A stretch of DNA of 64,000 bases from an uncultured Ruminococcus sp. (GTDB taxonomy: Bacteria > Bacillota > Clostridia > Oscillospirales > Ruminococcaceae), in assembly GCA_902787365.1 (NCBI GenBank), contig CADAGC010000008.1, positions 59,494-123,493 on the forward strand. The letters are read 5' to 3'. Below are positions 1 through 8,695 of the stretch, piece after piece. Position 1 is the stretch's first letter, and the number at the start of each line of letters is the position of its first letter. Made by a program: the position numbers and the translations under genes. The notes under the pieces are model-generated. The model was not told where the DNA came from, did no database searches, and saw nothing but the letters and a program-made list of their open reading frames with translations.

Positions 1-1
1 C

Positions 2-763
2 AAGCACGGCATTCCGCTGATAGTTGACAACACATTCGCAACACCTTACCTTGTAAGACCTATTGAATACGGCGCTGACGTGGTAGTTCACTCGGCAACT
101 AAGTTCATAGGCGGCCACGGTACAACAATAGGCGGCGTTATCGTTGATTCGGGCAAGTTCGACTGGGCAAAGAGCGACAAGTTCCCCTGGCTGACAGAGC
201 CCAACGTTTCCTACCACGGCGTAAGCTTTGCAAGAGACACAGCACCTGCTGCATTCGTAACATACATCAGAGCTATTCTTCTTCGTGACACAGGCTCGAC
301 ACTTTCGCCCGTACACGCATTCGTGTTCTTACAGGGCCTTGAGACACTCTCTTTAAGAGTTGAGCGTCACCGTGAGAATGCCCTTAAGGTAGTTGAGTTC
401 TTAAAGAACCACCCCAAGGTCGCAAAGGTAAACCACCCCTCTGTATCTGACAACGCAGAGCAGCAGGCACTTTATAAGAAGTATTTCCCCGAGGGCGGCG
501 GCTCTATCTTCACATTTGAAGTAAAGGGCGGCGCAGCCGAGGCACAGAAATTCATTGACAACTTACAGCTTTTCTCGCTGCTTGCCAATGTAGCAGATGT
601 AAAGAGCCTTGCAATTCACCCCGCTTCCACCACTCACTCAGAGTGCAACGAGCAGGAACTTGCAGATCAGGGAATCAAGCCCAACACAGTAAGACTCTCG
701 ATAGGCACAGAGCATATCGACGACATACTGTTCGACATCAAGGAAGCACTTGAAGCAGTTTAA
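2..763 (+). CDS. metY: O-acetylhomoserine sulfhydrylase, C-terminal part
   Basis: This is the last 253 codons of a PLP-dependent Cys/Met-metabolism enzyme; its start lies left of the window. The frame is open from base 2. The motif [13 protein letters not shown] contains the lysine that binds PLP in this family, and the later block [15 protein letters not shown] is typical of the O-acetylhomoserine aminocarboxypropyltransferase branch, which makes homocysteine from O-acetylhomoserine and sulfide. The C-terminus is complete and is followed by two hairpins. Cystathionine gamma-synthase-like enzymes share the fold, but the long insertion and the [11 protein letters not shown] ending favour MetY. 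Confidence 0.93.
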   Translation, partial: KHGIPLIVDNTFATPYLVRPIEYGADVVVHSATKFIGGHGTTIGGVIVDSGKFDWAKSDKFPWLTEPNVSYHGVSFARDTAPAAFVTYIRAILLRDTGSTLSPVHAFVFLQGLETLSLRVERHRENALKVVEFLKNHPKVAKVNHPSVSDNAEQQALYKKYFPEGGGSIFTFEVKGGAAEAQKFIDNLQLFSLLANVADVKSLAIHPASTTHSECNEQELADQGIKPNTVRLSIGTEHIDDILFDIKEALEAV

Positions 764-770
764 CAGCAAA

Positions 771-803
771 AAAGAGGCAAGACCCAGCCAATCTTACCTC
801 TTT
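771..803 (+). terminator. Hairpin after metY
   Basis: A 12-base stem (771-782 with 792-803, one G-T pair) sits 7 bases after the metY stop. It lacks a clear T tract, so it may only protect the 3' end of the transcript. Confidence 0.4.
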
Positions 804-870
804 CAATATATCTAAATCCTACCTCCTCAATAATAGGATAACAAGATAATAATATATTTCCATTAAGAAA

Positions 871-914
871 TCTCCCCTCCGGAATAAGCCGCCGGAGGGG
901 AGAACTCTTTTTAA
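871..914. terminator. Bidirectional intrinsic terminator between metY and bioY
   Basis: A perfect 12-bp GC-rich stem (871-882 with 892-903) is followed by CTCTTTTT on the plus strand and TTTCTT on the minus strand. It can end both metY and the convergent bioY. Confidence 0.75.
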
Positions 915-919
915 CAGGT

Positions 920-1003
920 AAAAGTTAACAGTTAACAGTTAACAGTTGAGGTGTCCTGCGCAGCAGGGCGCAATAATTATGCATTATGAATTATGAATTA
1001 TGC
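920..1003. repeat. Heptamer repeats with a GC hairpin (locus 1)
   Basis: Three AGTTAAC heptamers are followed by a small palindrome (CCTGCGCAGCAGG, about 954-966) and then by TTATGCA/TTATGAA-type heptamers. The same composite recurs at 6963, 16137, 39197 and 51785. The last codons and the stop of bioY lie inside it. Confidence 0.6.
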
Positions 1004-1614
1004 ATTGATTTTAGCGGTGCTTCCAGCGCAGAAGCTGTCATGGCGGCGAGAACGCATTTTACAATGTCTGTCGGCAGAAATGCCAGCGCAAAGGGAAATA
1101 TGGCCTCTTTAAGACCCATTTTGGTGTAATACATTCCATGTATAAGCCCGGGGATATCTACTGCGAGAATGCCTATGACTATGGCAAGAGCGAGATACGC
1201 CACGAAATGCACGTTTCGGCGGGCAAGGCCTGTGTATTTCTTATCGACTGCGGCGAAAATGGGCGCTTTTGCAAGGGCTATGAGCAGAGGGGCTATGTAG
1301 AAGCCGATGATATAACCGCCGCCTGCCGTGGGAAAGCGTGTATAAAGCGTGCCGAAGCCCGACATAACGGGCAGCCCCACAACGCCCAGCATCATATAGA
1401 CTACCCCGACCAAAAAGGCATCGGCGGGGCTTAACAGCAGCCCTGCAAGTATTACGCCGAAGGTCTGCAAGGTGAAGCTAACCCCCGCAGAGAACGGGTT
1501 TGGCACGGCTATCCAGGAGCAGATGCAGATGAGAGCTGCAAACATCGCCACAAAGGCTATCCGCTGAGGGGTGAAGCGGTTTTTGCGTGTTTTTATTGTT
1601 TTTGTGTTTTCCAT
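991..1614 (-). CDS. bioY: Biotin transporter substrate-binding subunit BioY
   Basis: A 207-aa hydrophobic protein with about six membrane segments. It carries the BioY pattern GVSFTLQTFGVILAGLLL followed by a glycine-rich FPTAGGGYIIGF block. BioY is the S-component of an ECF vitamin importer that binds biotin in the membrane; no ECF ATPase is next to it, so it probably shares a general module. The start at 1614 is preceded by AGGTG; a longer reading upstream lacks a ribosome site. The C-terminal residues after APLK are encoded by a heptamer repeat, so the natural end of the gene seems to have been replaced or extended by that repeat. Confidence 0.9.
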   Translation of the reverse strand: MENTKTIKTRKNRFTPQRIAFVAMFAALICICSWIAVPNPFSAGVSFTLQTFGVILAGLLLSPADAFLVGVVYMMLGVVGLPVMSGFGTLYTRFPTAGGGYIIGFYIAPLLIALAKAPIFAAVDKKYTGLARRNVHFVAYLALAIVIGILAVDIPGLIHGMYYTKMGLKEAIFPFALAFLPTDIVKCVLAAMTASALEAPLKSMHNS

Positions 1615-1653
1615 ATATGTCACCTTTCTAAAAATAATTTGTTGACATAAGAC

Positions 1654-1682
1654 AGTATAGCACATCTTCCGCTATTTGTCAA
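1654..1682 (-). promoter_or_regulatory. bioY promoter
   Basis: On the minus strand, TTGACA (1677-1682) and TATACT (1654-1659) are separated by 17 bases. A GTTGACA/TGTCAAC inverted repeat (1641-1647 and 1677-1683) brackets the promoter and might bind a regulator. Confidence 0.75.
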
Positions 1683-1715
1683 CCCCTAATCTTAAAAGCG
1701 GTAAACAATGCTTGC

Positions 1716-1744
1716 TTGACTTTAGTTTGCAGATATGGTATAAT
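1716..1744 (+). promoter_or_regulatory. Promoter of the EAL gene
   Basis: TTGACT and TATAAT with a 17-base spacer, divergent from the bioY promoter and 44 bases before the chosen start. Confidence 0.75.
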
Positions 1745-1787
1745 TAATCTGTATAACTATGCTTTTCTGTGGAAAGGGGGTCTGCTT

Positions 1788-3734
1788 ATGTATCATGACG
1801 GCGTTGAACTGATAAGAACGATGCATTTTGACTACTGCGCCTGCATACTCCTTGCTATGATACTCGTTTCTACCATTATGCGTAAAATGACCAAGGGCAG
1901 GCTCAATATTCTTTTCATAGTGCTGACGGTAACGGCGTTGTGTTGTACGGCGGCCGACAGCATAGCTATTTCTCACGACAATGTGCTTTACGCAAACCGA
2001 GCCATAAGAATGCTCTGGCATGAGGTGTATTTCTTCTTCCACGTATCTACAACACCGCTTTTCTGTATGTATGCGGTAGAGCTTACCGACACAAAGCACC
2101 TTATAAAAGGGCGCAAGGTATTGATACACCTGTTAGCGCTGCCGTATATGCTGGCGCTGGGGGCGCTTATTGTCAACCCGATAAACAAAAAGACCTTTTA
2201 CTTTGATGAGACATTGCACTACACAAGGGGCGAATGGTTCTGGCTGTTATATGTTACAGCGGCGATATATATAGTGTATCTTGTATACATTCTTATTCGC
2301 TTCAGGCGCTCGGTAAGCACAAAGCGGTGGGCATCATTACTGCTCTTGCTTGCTTGCATGGTGGGGGCTGTAGCGATGCAGATGGTATTCCCGAGATACC
2401 CGGTCGAGATGTTTGCAACGGCTGTAGGGCTGTTGTTTATCTCGGTAATGGTGCAGCGCCCTGAGGAGATAATGGACGTTGAATCGGGGGCAAAGAGCCG
2501 AAATGCCTTTGCTGAGGATATGCAGCGCTCGTTTTTGAACAGAAAGAACTTTGACATAATAGTTATAAGGGTAAGCAATCTTCACTCATTCGGCGACTTA
2601 TTAAGCTATGACGAGCGGGTTGAGATATTAAAGCGTGTTATAGACTCTGCCGAGAAGCAGAGTATGCAGCTTGGCACATACTGCGAAGTTTACTATCTGC
2701 GTGGCGGCGTGTTTGCGCTGACCCTTGAAGAGAAAGACAAGGGCAAGACCCGGCAGCTTGCACAGAATGTATCTGACGACCTCTCACGCCCGATAAAGGT
2801 AAGCTCTATGCACATAAACCTTATAACCTATGTGTGCTACATACATTGTCCTGTGGATATAGACAACAACAAGTCGCTTTCCGACTTTATCAACAAGGCT
2901 ATACCCTCTGAGACAGGCATATCGAGCGCCGAGGAGATACTAAGCTCGGGCAGATACGATATGCTGGTAGATATGGATTCTATCATAAGCAGCGCCATTT
3001 CGGAAAACAGGCTGGAGGTCTACTATCAGCCGATATATTCGATAAACGACGGGCGCTTCAATTCTGCCGAGGCTCTTATAAGGCTTAAGGACGAGAAATA
3101 CGGCTTCGTGCCGCCTGACTTGTTTATACCCGAGGCGGAGAAAACGGGGCAGATTCACAAGATAGGCAAGTTTGTGTTCGAGAACGTGTGCGACCTTATC
3201 GCAAGTGATGAATTCAAGGGGCTGGGGCTTGACTATATCGAGATTAACCTCTCGGTGGTAGAGTGTATGAGAGAGACTCTTGCTGACGAGATAATCGACA
3301 CCCTTGCACGCTTCGGCATATCACACGACAAGATAAACTTAGAGATAACCGAGACATTTGCCGCCACTTCGCAGAGCGTTATGGAGGCAAACATAAAGAA
3401 GCTCACCGAGGCGGGCATATCATTCTCGCTTGATGATTTCGGCACGGGGTATTCAAATATGCAGAGCATAGCCCTGCTGCCCCTTGCGATAACAAAGCTT
3501 GACAAGACCTTTGCGGCCCTTGAAGACAATCAGAAGATGACCCTTGTGGTAGAGCATTCGATAGACCTTATAAAAGCGCTTCAGATGAAGATAGTCGTCG
3601 AGGGCGTTGAAACAAAGGAAATGCTCGAGCGCTTCTCTACCTTAGGGTGTGAGTACATACAGGGCTATTACTTCTCAAAGCCCTTGCCGAGGGAAGAGTT
3701 CATTAAATTTATAAATGCCAAGAACAACGGCTGA
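1788..3734 (+). CDS. Membrane-anchored cyclic-di-GMP phosphodiesterase (EAL)
   Basis: A 648-aa protein with seven or eight predicted membrane helices in residues 15-235, a degenerate GGDEF domain (about 245-390) and a complete EAL domain (about 405-645). The GGDEF site reads RGGVF (near 305), so it should not make c-di-GMP. The EAL domain keeps the catalytic set: EALIR (near 427), EINLS, EITET, DDFGTGYS (near 549), EGVET (near 605) and QGYYFSKP. It should therefore hydrolyse c-di-GMP in the cytoplasm in response to a signal sensed by the membrane domain. The start at 1788 has AAAGGGGG upstream. It stands alone and may oppose the GGDEF protein at 8870. Confidence 0.9.
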   Translation: MYHDGVELIRTMHFDYCACILLAMILVSTIMRKMTKGRLNILFIVLTVTALCCTAADSIAISHDNVLYANRAIRMLWHEVYFFFHVSTTPLFCMYAVELTDTKHLIKGRKVLIHLLALPYMLALGALIVNPINKKTFYFDETLHYTRGEWFWLLYVTAAIYIVYLVYILIRFRRSVSTKRWASLLLLLACMVGAVAMQMVFPRYPVEMFATAVGLLFISVMVQRPEEIMDVESGAKSRNAFAEDMQRSFLNRKNFDIIVIRVSNLHSFGDLLSYDERVEILKRVIDSAEKQSMQLGTYCEVYYLRGGVFALTLEEKDKGKTRQLAQNVSDDLSRPIKVSSMHINLITYVCYIHCPVDIDNNKSLSDFINKAIPSETGISSAEEILSSGRYDMLVDMDSIISSAISENRLEVYYQPIYSINDGRFNSAEALIRLKDEKYGFVPPDLFIPEAEKTGQIHKIGKFVFENVCDLIASDEFKGLGLDYIEINLSVVECMRETLADEIIDTLARFGISHDKINLEITETFAATSQSVMEANIKKLTEAGISFSLDDFGTGYSNMQSIALLPLAITKLDKTFAALEDNQKMTLVVEHSIDLIKALQMKIVVEGVETKEMLERFSTLGCEYIQGYYFSKPLPREEFIKFINAKNNG

Positions 3735-3750
3735 TGCCGCTTATAGAATA

Positions 3751-3847
3751 AAGGCAACACCGCACAACCAACGGCTTACGCCTTTGTATGCCATATGCTT
3801 GAAAATTTTCCGTCATATCGCCCAAATCCACCTTGTCTTACGCCATT
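3751..3847 (+). repeat. MITE-like element copy A (truncated)
   Basis: It matches copies at 8409 and 41711 from AAGGCAACACCGCACAACCA through the interior to CTTACGCCATTTG, then the right inverted repeat is missing except perhaps ATGGTC. It sits between the EAL gene and the next gene and supplies most of the latter's upstream DNA. Confidence 0.8.
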
Positions 3848-3867
3848 TGGAGATGGTCACTTTGATT

Positions 3868-4245
3868 ATGAATTTTGTAGAGTCTAATATGCAGAACGTC
3901 TACACGCCTTTGAATTTTATGCCGCACCTGGTATTCTGTATCATTGCGACGGTTGTATACTGCACCCAGTATTACAGAAAGCATTCGGCGCATTATCTGC
4001 TGCTTGCACTTGCGGTGGACGGAACTTTTCTTACACAGCTCAACACCGATTCGATATTCATAACCCTGCTCGGGCTGTTTGAGCTGGCTATGCTCATAGC
4101 AGCAGGCGTTATGGCGCACAAGTTCTCTAAAGAGCAAAAGGCAGCCGAGCAGGCAGCCGCCCCCGAAAGTGCTGCAAAGACCGAGGAGGAGCACACACCG
4201 CCCACAGAGAAAGAGGACGCTGTAGAAAAGGCATTTGATGACTGA
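3868..4245 (+). CDS. Small membrane protein of unknown function
   Basis: About 125 aa with three hydrophobic stretches (residues 17-32, 41-55, 62-85) and a charged C-terminal tail rich in Ala and Glu (KEQKAAEQAAAPESAAKTEEE). I do not recognise the family. The start is uncertain: ATG at 3853, 3868 or 3889 are all in frame and none has an ideal ribosome site, partly because the repeat at 3751-3847 occupies the upstream region. Reading further upstream only translates that repeat. The stop overlaps the start of the dehydrogenase gene by 8 bases, which suggests coupled translation. Confidence 0.6.
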   Translation: MNFVESNMQNVYTPLNFMPHLVFCIIATVVYCTQYYRKHSAHYLLLALAVDGTFLTQLNTDSIFITLLGLFELAMLIAAGVMAHKFSKEQKAAEQAAAPESAAKTEEEHTPPTEKEDAVEKAFDD

Positions 4246-5197
4246 TATGAAGATATGTATTCTTGATGCCGAGACAGTCACCCGTGATGACGTCAAGCTC
4301 GATGCGATAACCGAGCTTGGCGAGGCGAGGGTATTCGGCTTTACGAAAAATGAAGACATAGCAGCAGCCATAGGCGATGCTGATGCGGTGATATGCAACA
4401 AATGCCTTATCACCGAGGAGGTGTTTTCAGCCTGCCCGAATTTAAAATACGTGGGGCTGTTCGCTACGGGCTACAACAACATTGACCTCAAAGCCGCCAC
4501 AAGGCACGGCGCAGCTGTCTGCAACGTGCCGAGCTATTCGACAGATGCGGTGGCGCAGCACACATTTGCGTTCATACTCGAATATTACTCGAAGATATCA
4601 AAATATATAAAAATGACCGCAGACGGCGGCTGGATAAACTACAAGCTGTTTTCAAATTTTTGCATACCCACAGCAGAGCTTGCAGGGCGCACGATAGGCA
4701 TTGTGGGCTACGGCAGCATCGGGCGAAAGGTTGCAGCAATAGCAAGGGCGTTCGGAATGAATGTGATAACCCACACCCGCACCCCTGCGAGGGTAACTGA
4801 CGGCACAGAATGTGTGGCGCTTGAAGAGCTTTTAAAGCGCTCGGACATCGTGTCGCTGCATTGTCCTTTGACGGAGGATAATGACAAGATGATAAACGAG
4901 CAGACGCTCTCTATAATGAAGCCCGATGCGCTGCTTGTAAACACAGCCCGTGGCGGGCTGATAGACGAGCCTGCTTTGGCGAAAGCGCTTAAAGGCGGCG
5001 TTATTGCCGCAGCCTGCATAGATGCGCTGACATTAGAGCCTATGCGAGAGGGGTGTGTTTTGCAGGGGCTTGACAACTGCTTTATAACGCCGCACGTTGC
5101 GTGGGCGCCGAGGGAGACAAGGGAGCGCTTGATAGAGCGTGTTGCCGAAAACCTCAGAGCGTGGCGTGACGGCAAACCTATAAACGTAGTCAACTGA
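4238..5197 (+). CDS. D-2-hydroxyacid dehydrogenase, NAD-dependent
   Basis: A 319-aa enzyme of the D-isomer 2-hydroxyacid dehydrogenase family, cytoplasmic. The Rossmann motif GYGSIG begins near residue 158. The catalytic triad is seen as Arg in VNTARGG, Glu in the EPM block and His in PHVAW (near 285). The closest groups by pattern are hydroxypyruvate/glycerate dehydrogenases (TGYNNIDL, VPSYSTDAVAQHT), so glycerate or another 2-keto acid is a likely substrate, but this is inference. The start at 4238 has AAAGG about 5 bases upstream; 4247 is an alternative. It opens a tightly packed run of genes that ends with proA. Confidence 0.88.
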   Translation: MTDMKICILDAETVTRDDVKLDAITELGEARVFGFTKNEDIAAAIGDADAVICNKCLITEEVFSACPNLKYVGLFATGYNNIDLKAATRHGAAVCNVPSYSTDAVAQHTFAFILEYYSKISKYIKMTADGGWINYKLFSNFCIPTAELAGRTIGIVGYGSIGRKVAAIARAFGMNVITHTRTPARVTDGTECVALEELLKRSDIVSLHCPLTEDNDKMINEQTLSIMKPDALLVNTARGGLIDEPALAKALKGGVIAAACIDALTLEPMREGCVLQGLDNCFITPHVAWAPRETRERLIERVAENLRAWRDGKPINVVN

Positions 5198-5208
5198 CGG
5201 AGGTATAT

Positions 5209-5631
5209 ATGAGACTTGACGGCTTTGGCATATTCGTTAAGGATATGGGCGAGATGATAAGGTTTTACCGTGATGTGCTGGGCTTTGAGATAAAAGAGCC
5301 TGAGGACACGAAGAACGTCTACCTTATCAAGGACGGCACGCTGTTTATGTTCTACGGGCGTGATGATTTTGAGAAGATGACCTCCCGAAAATACGAATAC
5401 GTCAGGGGCTTGAACGGCCATGCTGAGCTTGCTTTGTATGTTGACACCTTTGAAGAGGTGGATAAGCAGTACAAAGCGGCGGTAGACAAGGGCGCAGTTT
5501 CGGTATTGGAGCCGACCACCGAGCCCTGGGGGCAGCGCACCTGCTACATTGCAGACCCCGAGGGAAACCTTATCGAGATAGGCTCGTTTAACAGGCCGTT
5601 TGAGCAAAGAGACCCGACAAAAGGAGAATAA
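5209..5631 (+). CDS. VOC (glyoxalase/bleomycin-resistance fold) protein
   Basis: A 140-aa single-domain protein with the paired beta-alpha-beta units of the vicinal oxygen chelate superfamily: FGIFVKDMGEMIRFYRDVLGF at the N-terminus, HAELALYV near the middle and YIADPEGNLIEIGSF near the C-terminus. The final Glu of NLIEIG is a usual metal ligand. The substrate cannot be told from sequence. GGAGG precedes the start by 6 bases; it lies 11 bases after the dehydrogenase. Confidence 0.85.
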   Translation: MRLDGFGIFVKDMGEMIRFYRDVLGFEIKEPEDTKNVYLIKDGTLFMFYGRDDFEKMTSRKYEYVRGLNGHAELALYVDTFEEVDKQYKAAVDKGAVSVLEPTTEPWGQRTCYIADPEGNLIEIGSFNRPFEQRDPTKGE

Positions 5632-5636
5632 CAGAT

Positions 5637-6155
5637 ATGCCCGAATACTGGGACTTATACGACAGGCAGCTTATGCCGCTTGGAAAGAAATACGAGCGTG
5701 ATGACAGCAAAAGAATGCCAAAGGGCGAGTTTCATATTGTTGTAGACATACTCTCGCAAAACAAAGAGGGCAGGCTGCTTATAACCAAGCGCTATGAGGG
5801 CAAGCCCTACGGCGGAATGTGGGAAATATCGGGCGGCTCGGTGCTTTCGGGCGAGAAGCCTATCGACGGCGCTGTGAGAGAGCTTTGCGAGGAAACAGGC
5901 CTTAAGGCGACACCTGATGAGCTTCGCTATATGGGGCAGATAATAAGAGAAGCCTCGGGCTGTGTGCATAATTTCTACCTCTATGAGGGTGATTTTGATG
6001 AGAGTGACATCACCTTGCAGGAGGGGGAAACGGTAGACTTCAAGCTCGTGACCCCGCAGGAAATTGAGAAAATGTCGCAAAACGGCGAATTCTTAGACTT
6101 TTTATATAACCGCATAAGGGCGGTTTATGGAGATATATTTTTCTATCACAAATAG
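5637..6155 (+). CDS. NUDIX hydrolase
   Basis: A 172-aa protein with a perfect Nudix box, G-x5-E-x7-REL-x-EE-x-GL, around residues 65-87. The N-terminal leader (PEYWDLYDRQLMPLGK) is typical of isopentenyl-diphosphate isomerase-like/YfcD-like Nudix proteins seen in Firmicutes. It should cleave a nucleoside or other diphosphate in the cytoplasm; the substrate is unknown. It starts 5 bases after the VOC gene and is followed 20 bases later by proB. Confidence 0.88.
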   Translation: MPEYWDLYDRQLMPLGKKYERDDSKRMPKGEFHIVVDILSQNKEGRLLITKRYEGKPYGGMWEISGGSVLSGEKPIDGAVRELCEETGLKATPDELRYMGQIIREASGCVHNFYLYEGDFDESDITLQEGETVDFKLVTPQEIEKMSQNGEFLDFLYNRIRAVYGDIFFYHK

Positions 6156-6175
6156 AACAGGAGAGGAAAGACAAA

Positions 6176-6973
6176 ATGTCATACTTAAAGGAAAAAAAGA
6201 GAGTAGTAGTAAAGCTCGGCACATCGACGCTTACCCATAGAACGGGCAGGCTCAACATAAGGCGTGTCGAGGGGCTTGTGAAAAACCTTGCCGACCTGCA
6301 AAACGCAGGGCATGAGATAATCCTCGTGTCAAGCGGTGCGGTGGGCTTAGGCGTTGCGAAATTAGGCCTTGCCGAAAAGCCCAAGGACACACCCTCAAAG
6401 CAGGCGTGTGCGGCAGTCGGCCAATGCGAGCTTATGTATCTTTACGACAAGCTCTTTTCGGAATACAGCTTGAATGTAGCGCAGATGCTGCTGACAAAAT
6501 TTATGCTGCTCGAAGACAGGCGGCAGAATGTCAAGAATGCCCTTGAAAAGATAATAGAGCACGGCGTTATTCCCGTAATAAACGAGAATGACACGGTGGC
6601 TATAGACGAGCTGGAATTAGAGGTGGGCGAGAACGATTCGCTGGCGGCGACCGTGGCAGCCCTTGCAGATGCAGACCTTTTGATAATCATGTCAGACATC
6701 GACGGCCTTTATGACGGCGACCCGAGGAAAGAGGGGGGTGCTAAGCTCATACCCGTAGTCGAGGAGATAACCGACGAGATAAGAGGGCTTGCAGGCGGAA
6801 GCGGCACAGCCCTCGGCACAGGCGGTATGCGCACCAAGATAAACGCCGCCGAGATAGCTAACAAAAACGGCATAGATATGATAATCATAAACGGCAAGAA
6901 CCCCGACAACCTCTACTGGCTCTTTGAGACAGGGGATATGGGAACGACTTTTAAGGCGAAGCATAATGCATAA
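6176..6973 (+). CDS. proB: Glutamate 5-kinase
   Basis: A 265-aa amino-acid kinase that phosphorylates glutamate in the first step of proline synthesis. It shows RVVVKLGTSTL, LVSSGAVGLG, VIPVINENDTVA and GTGGMRTKINAA, all standard for ProB. It lacks the C-terminal PUA domain of the E. coli enzyme, as in many Firmicutes. GGAGAGGAAAG precedes the start. The final residues KHNA and the stop fall inside a heptamer repeat array, so its C-terminal end has been set by the repeat. Confidence 0.96.
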   Translation: MSYLKEKKRVVVKLGTSTLTHRTGRLNIRRVEGLVKNLADLQNAGHEIILVSSGAVGLGVAKLGLAEKPKDTPSKQACAAVGQCELMYLYDKLFSEYSLNVAQMLLTKFMLLEDRRQNVKNALEKIIEHGVIPVINENDTVAIDELELEVGENDSLAATVAALADADLLIIMSDIDGLYDGDPRKEGGAKLIPVVEEITDEIRGLAGGSGTALGTGGMRTKINAAEIANKNGIDMIIINGKNPDNLYWLFETGDMGTTFKAKHNA

Positions 6974-7135
6974 TGCATAATTATTGTGCGGCTGCGCCGC
7001 AATCGGATTTGTTTTGGCGGCGCTTTCGCTTTGTTTTGCTATTTGCCTTCGGGGTATTAAATTAAAAATCCGTCCGCCGAAGGCGGACACCTTCATTATG
7101 CATTTTGCATTATGCATTTTGCATTTAATATGTGC
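6963..7135. repeat. Heptamer repeats and hairpins between proB and proA (locus 2)
   Basis: GCATAAT heptamers at the proB stop, a TGCGGCTGCGCCGCA hairpin, a hairpin CGTCCGCCGAAGGCGGAC (about 7071-7088), and then TTATGCATTTTGCA heptamers up to proA. The array separates two genes that are otherwise adjacent. Confidence 0.65.
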
Positions 7136-7155
7136 ATTGAAAAGGGGAATGACTT

Positions 7156-8409
7156 ATGCTAAACTACATCGAACAGTTAGGTTACAACGCAAGCAAGTGC
7201 AAGGTGACACTTGCGAGTGCGACCACAGAGGAGAAGAATGCGGCTCTTATGGAGCTGGCAAATGTTCTTCGCCGCTACAAGAACGAGATAATCTCACAAA
7301 ACGAGATAGACCTTGAAAACGGCAGAAGACGTGGGCTTTCAGACGCTCTGCTTGACAGACTTATGCTCAACGATAAGCGCATAGAGGCTATGGCGAACGC
7401 CTGCGAGCACCTGTGCATTCTCGAAGACCCGGTAGGCGCTGTTGACGGCGGGCATCTTACGCCCAAGGGTATGCGCATACTCAAAACAAGAGTTCCGCTG
7501 GGTGTTATAGGCATAATCTTTGAATCCCGCCCGAATGTTACCATTGATGCAGGCGCACTCTGCCTTAAGTCGGGCAACTGCTGCATACTGCGTGGCGGCA
7601 AAGAGGCTATAAACACAAACATCACCCTCTGCGCACTTATGAGAAAGGCGCTCAAAAACACAGGCCTGCCCGAGGACTGCATACAGCTCGTCGAGAACAC
7701 CGAGCGTGAAATGGCTGTGCTTATGATGAAGTGCAACGAGTATATAGACGTGCTTATCCCGAGAGGAAGCGCAAGGCTCATTCAGGCGGTAGTTAAGCAG
7801 GCAACTGTTCCCGTTATAGAAACAGGTGCGGGCAACTGCCATGTTTACGTTGACTCTACTGCCGAGCTTGATATGGCTGTTGATATAGTTGACAACGGCA
7901 AGACGCAGCGCCCCAGCGTGTGCAACGCTATCGAAACGGTGCTTATCCACAGAGATGTTGCAGAGGACTTCCTGCCCAAGATGAAAAAGCGCCTTGACGA
8001 GCATAATGTGGAGCTTCGTGGCGACGAGATGACAAAGATGATACTCGGCGACTGCGTTGTGCCCGTAACAGATGACGACTACGCCGCAGAGTTCGGCGAC
8101 TATATTCTTGCTGTAAGGGTAGTTGACAGCCTGGGCGAAGCTATCGAGCACATTCAGAAATACTCAACAGGCCACTCCGAGTGCATAGTCACCGAGAGTC
8201 TGTTTGCGGCTGATGAGTTCCAGAAGAGAGTCGATGCAGCGGCAGTATATGTAAACTGCTCTACACGCTTTACCGACGGCGAGGAGTTCGGCCTTGGCGC
8301 AGAGATAGGCATATCCACCCAGAAGCTTCACACAAGAGGGCCTATGGGGCTTAAGGAGCTGACTACCGTTAAGTACCTCATAAACGGCAGCGGGCAGATA
8401 AGAGAGTAA
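7156..8409 (+). CDS. proA: Gamma-glutamyl phosphate reductase
   Basis: A 417-aa member of the aldehyde dehydrogenase superfamily that reduces gamma-glutamyl phosphate to the semialdehyde. The catalytic Cys256 is in TQRPSVCNAIET; IFESRPNVTIDAG, GGKEAINTN and the C-terminal GPMGLKELTTVKY are standard ProA blocks. It is downstream of proB with AAAGGGG before the start. No proC is present in the window. The stop codon abuts a MITE-like element. Confidence 0.97.
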   Translation: MLNYIEQLGYNASKCKVTLASATTEEKNAALMELANVLRRYKNEIISQNEIDLENGRRRGLSDALLDRLMLNDKRIEAMANACEHLCILEDPVGAVDGGHLTPKGMRILKTRVPLGVIGIIFESRPNVTIDAGALCLKSGNCCILRGGKEAINTNITLCALMRKALKNTGLPEDCIQLVENTEREMAVLMMKCNEYIDVLIPRGSARLIQAVVKQATVPVIETGAGNCHVYVDSTAELDMAVDIVDNGKTQRPSVCNAIETVLIHRDVAEDFLPKMKKRLDEHNVELRGDEMTKMILGDCVVPVTDDDYAAEFGDYILAVRVVDSLGEAIEHIQKYSTGHSECIVTESLFAADEFQKRVDAAAVYVNCSTRFTDGEEFGLGAEIGISTQKLHTRGPMGLKELTTVKYLINGSGQIRE

Positions 8410-8546
8410 AGGCAACACCGCACAACCAACGGCTTACGCCTTTGTATGCCATATGCTTGAAAATTTTCCGTCATATCGCCCAAATCCACCTTGTCTTACG
8501 CCATTTGTCAGCGCATCTGACATACAATGGTCGTGCGGTATTGCCT
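8409..8546 (+). repeat. MITE-like element copy B
   Basis: 138 bp with imperfect terminal inverted repeats (AAGGCAACACCGCACAACCA and, inverted, AGGCAATACCGCACGACCA). The interior matches copies A and C, with 20 extra bases (TCAGCGCATCTGACATA) near the right end. The left end touches the proA stop codon. Confidence 0.85.
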
Positions 8547-8550
8547 AAAG

Positions 8551-8627
8551 CGGGTGCTCGGCCGCACGGGTCAAGTACCGCCGATGAAGCGTTTTGATTT
8601 AGGCAAGGTGTGGCACGGCGGTGTCGG
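8551..8627 (+). repeat. Structured repeat, copy 1
   Basis: The segment starting CGGGTGCTCGGCCGCACGGG is nearly identical to 49931-50004. Arms ACCGCCG (8577-8583) and CGGCGGT (8616-8622) can pair; the second copy has GCCGCCG and CGGCGGC at the same spacing, so the outer pair covaries (A-T to G-C). It lies upstream of a GGDEF gene. It could be a structured RNA or a small mobile repeat. Confidence 0.7.
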
Positions 8628-8695
8628 ATGTTTTGATTGCCGGGCTGAACAATGACGCTTTAAAAGGATAGCCACATAAGAAAACAAAACTTGGC

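Noticed and set aside
1641-1683. BirA-type operator at the bioY promoter
   Set aside because: The GTTGACA/TGTCAAC arms are 29 bases apart, wider than known BirA half-site spacing, and one arm is simply the -35 box.
3715-3867. Longer N-terminus for the small membrane protein
   Set aside because: These codons are a translation of the MITE-like element, which reads the same wherever the repeat occurs.
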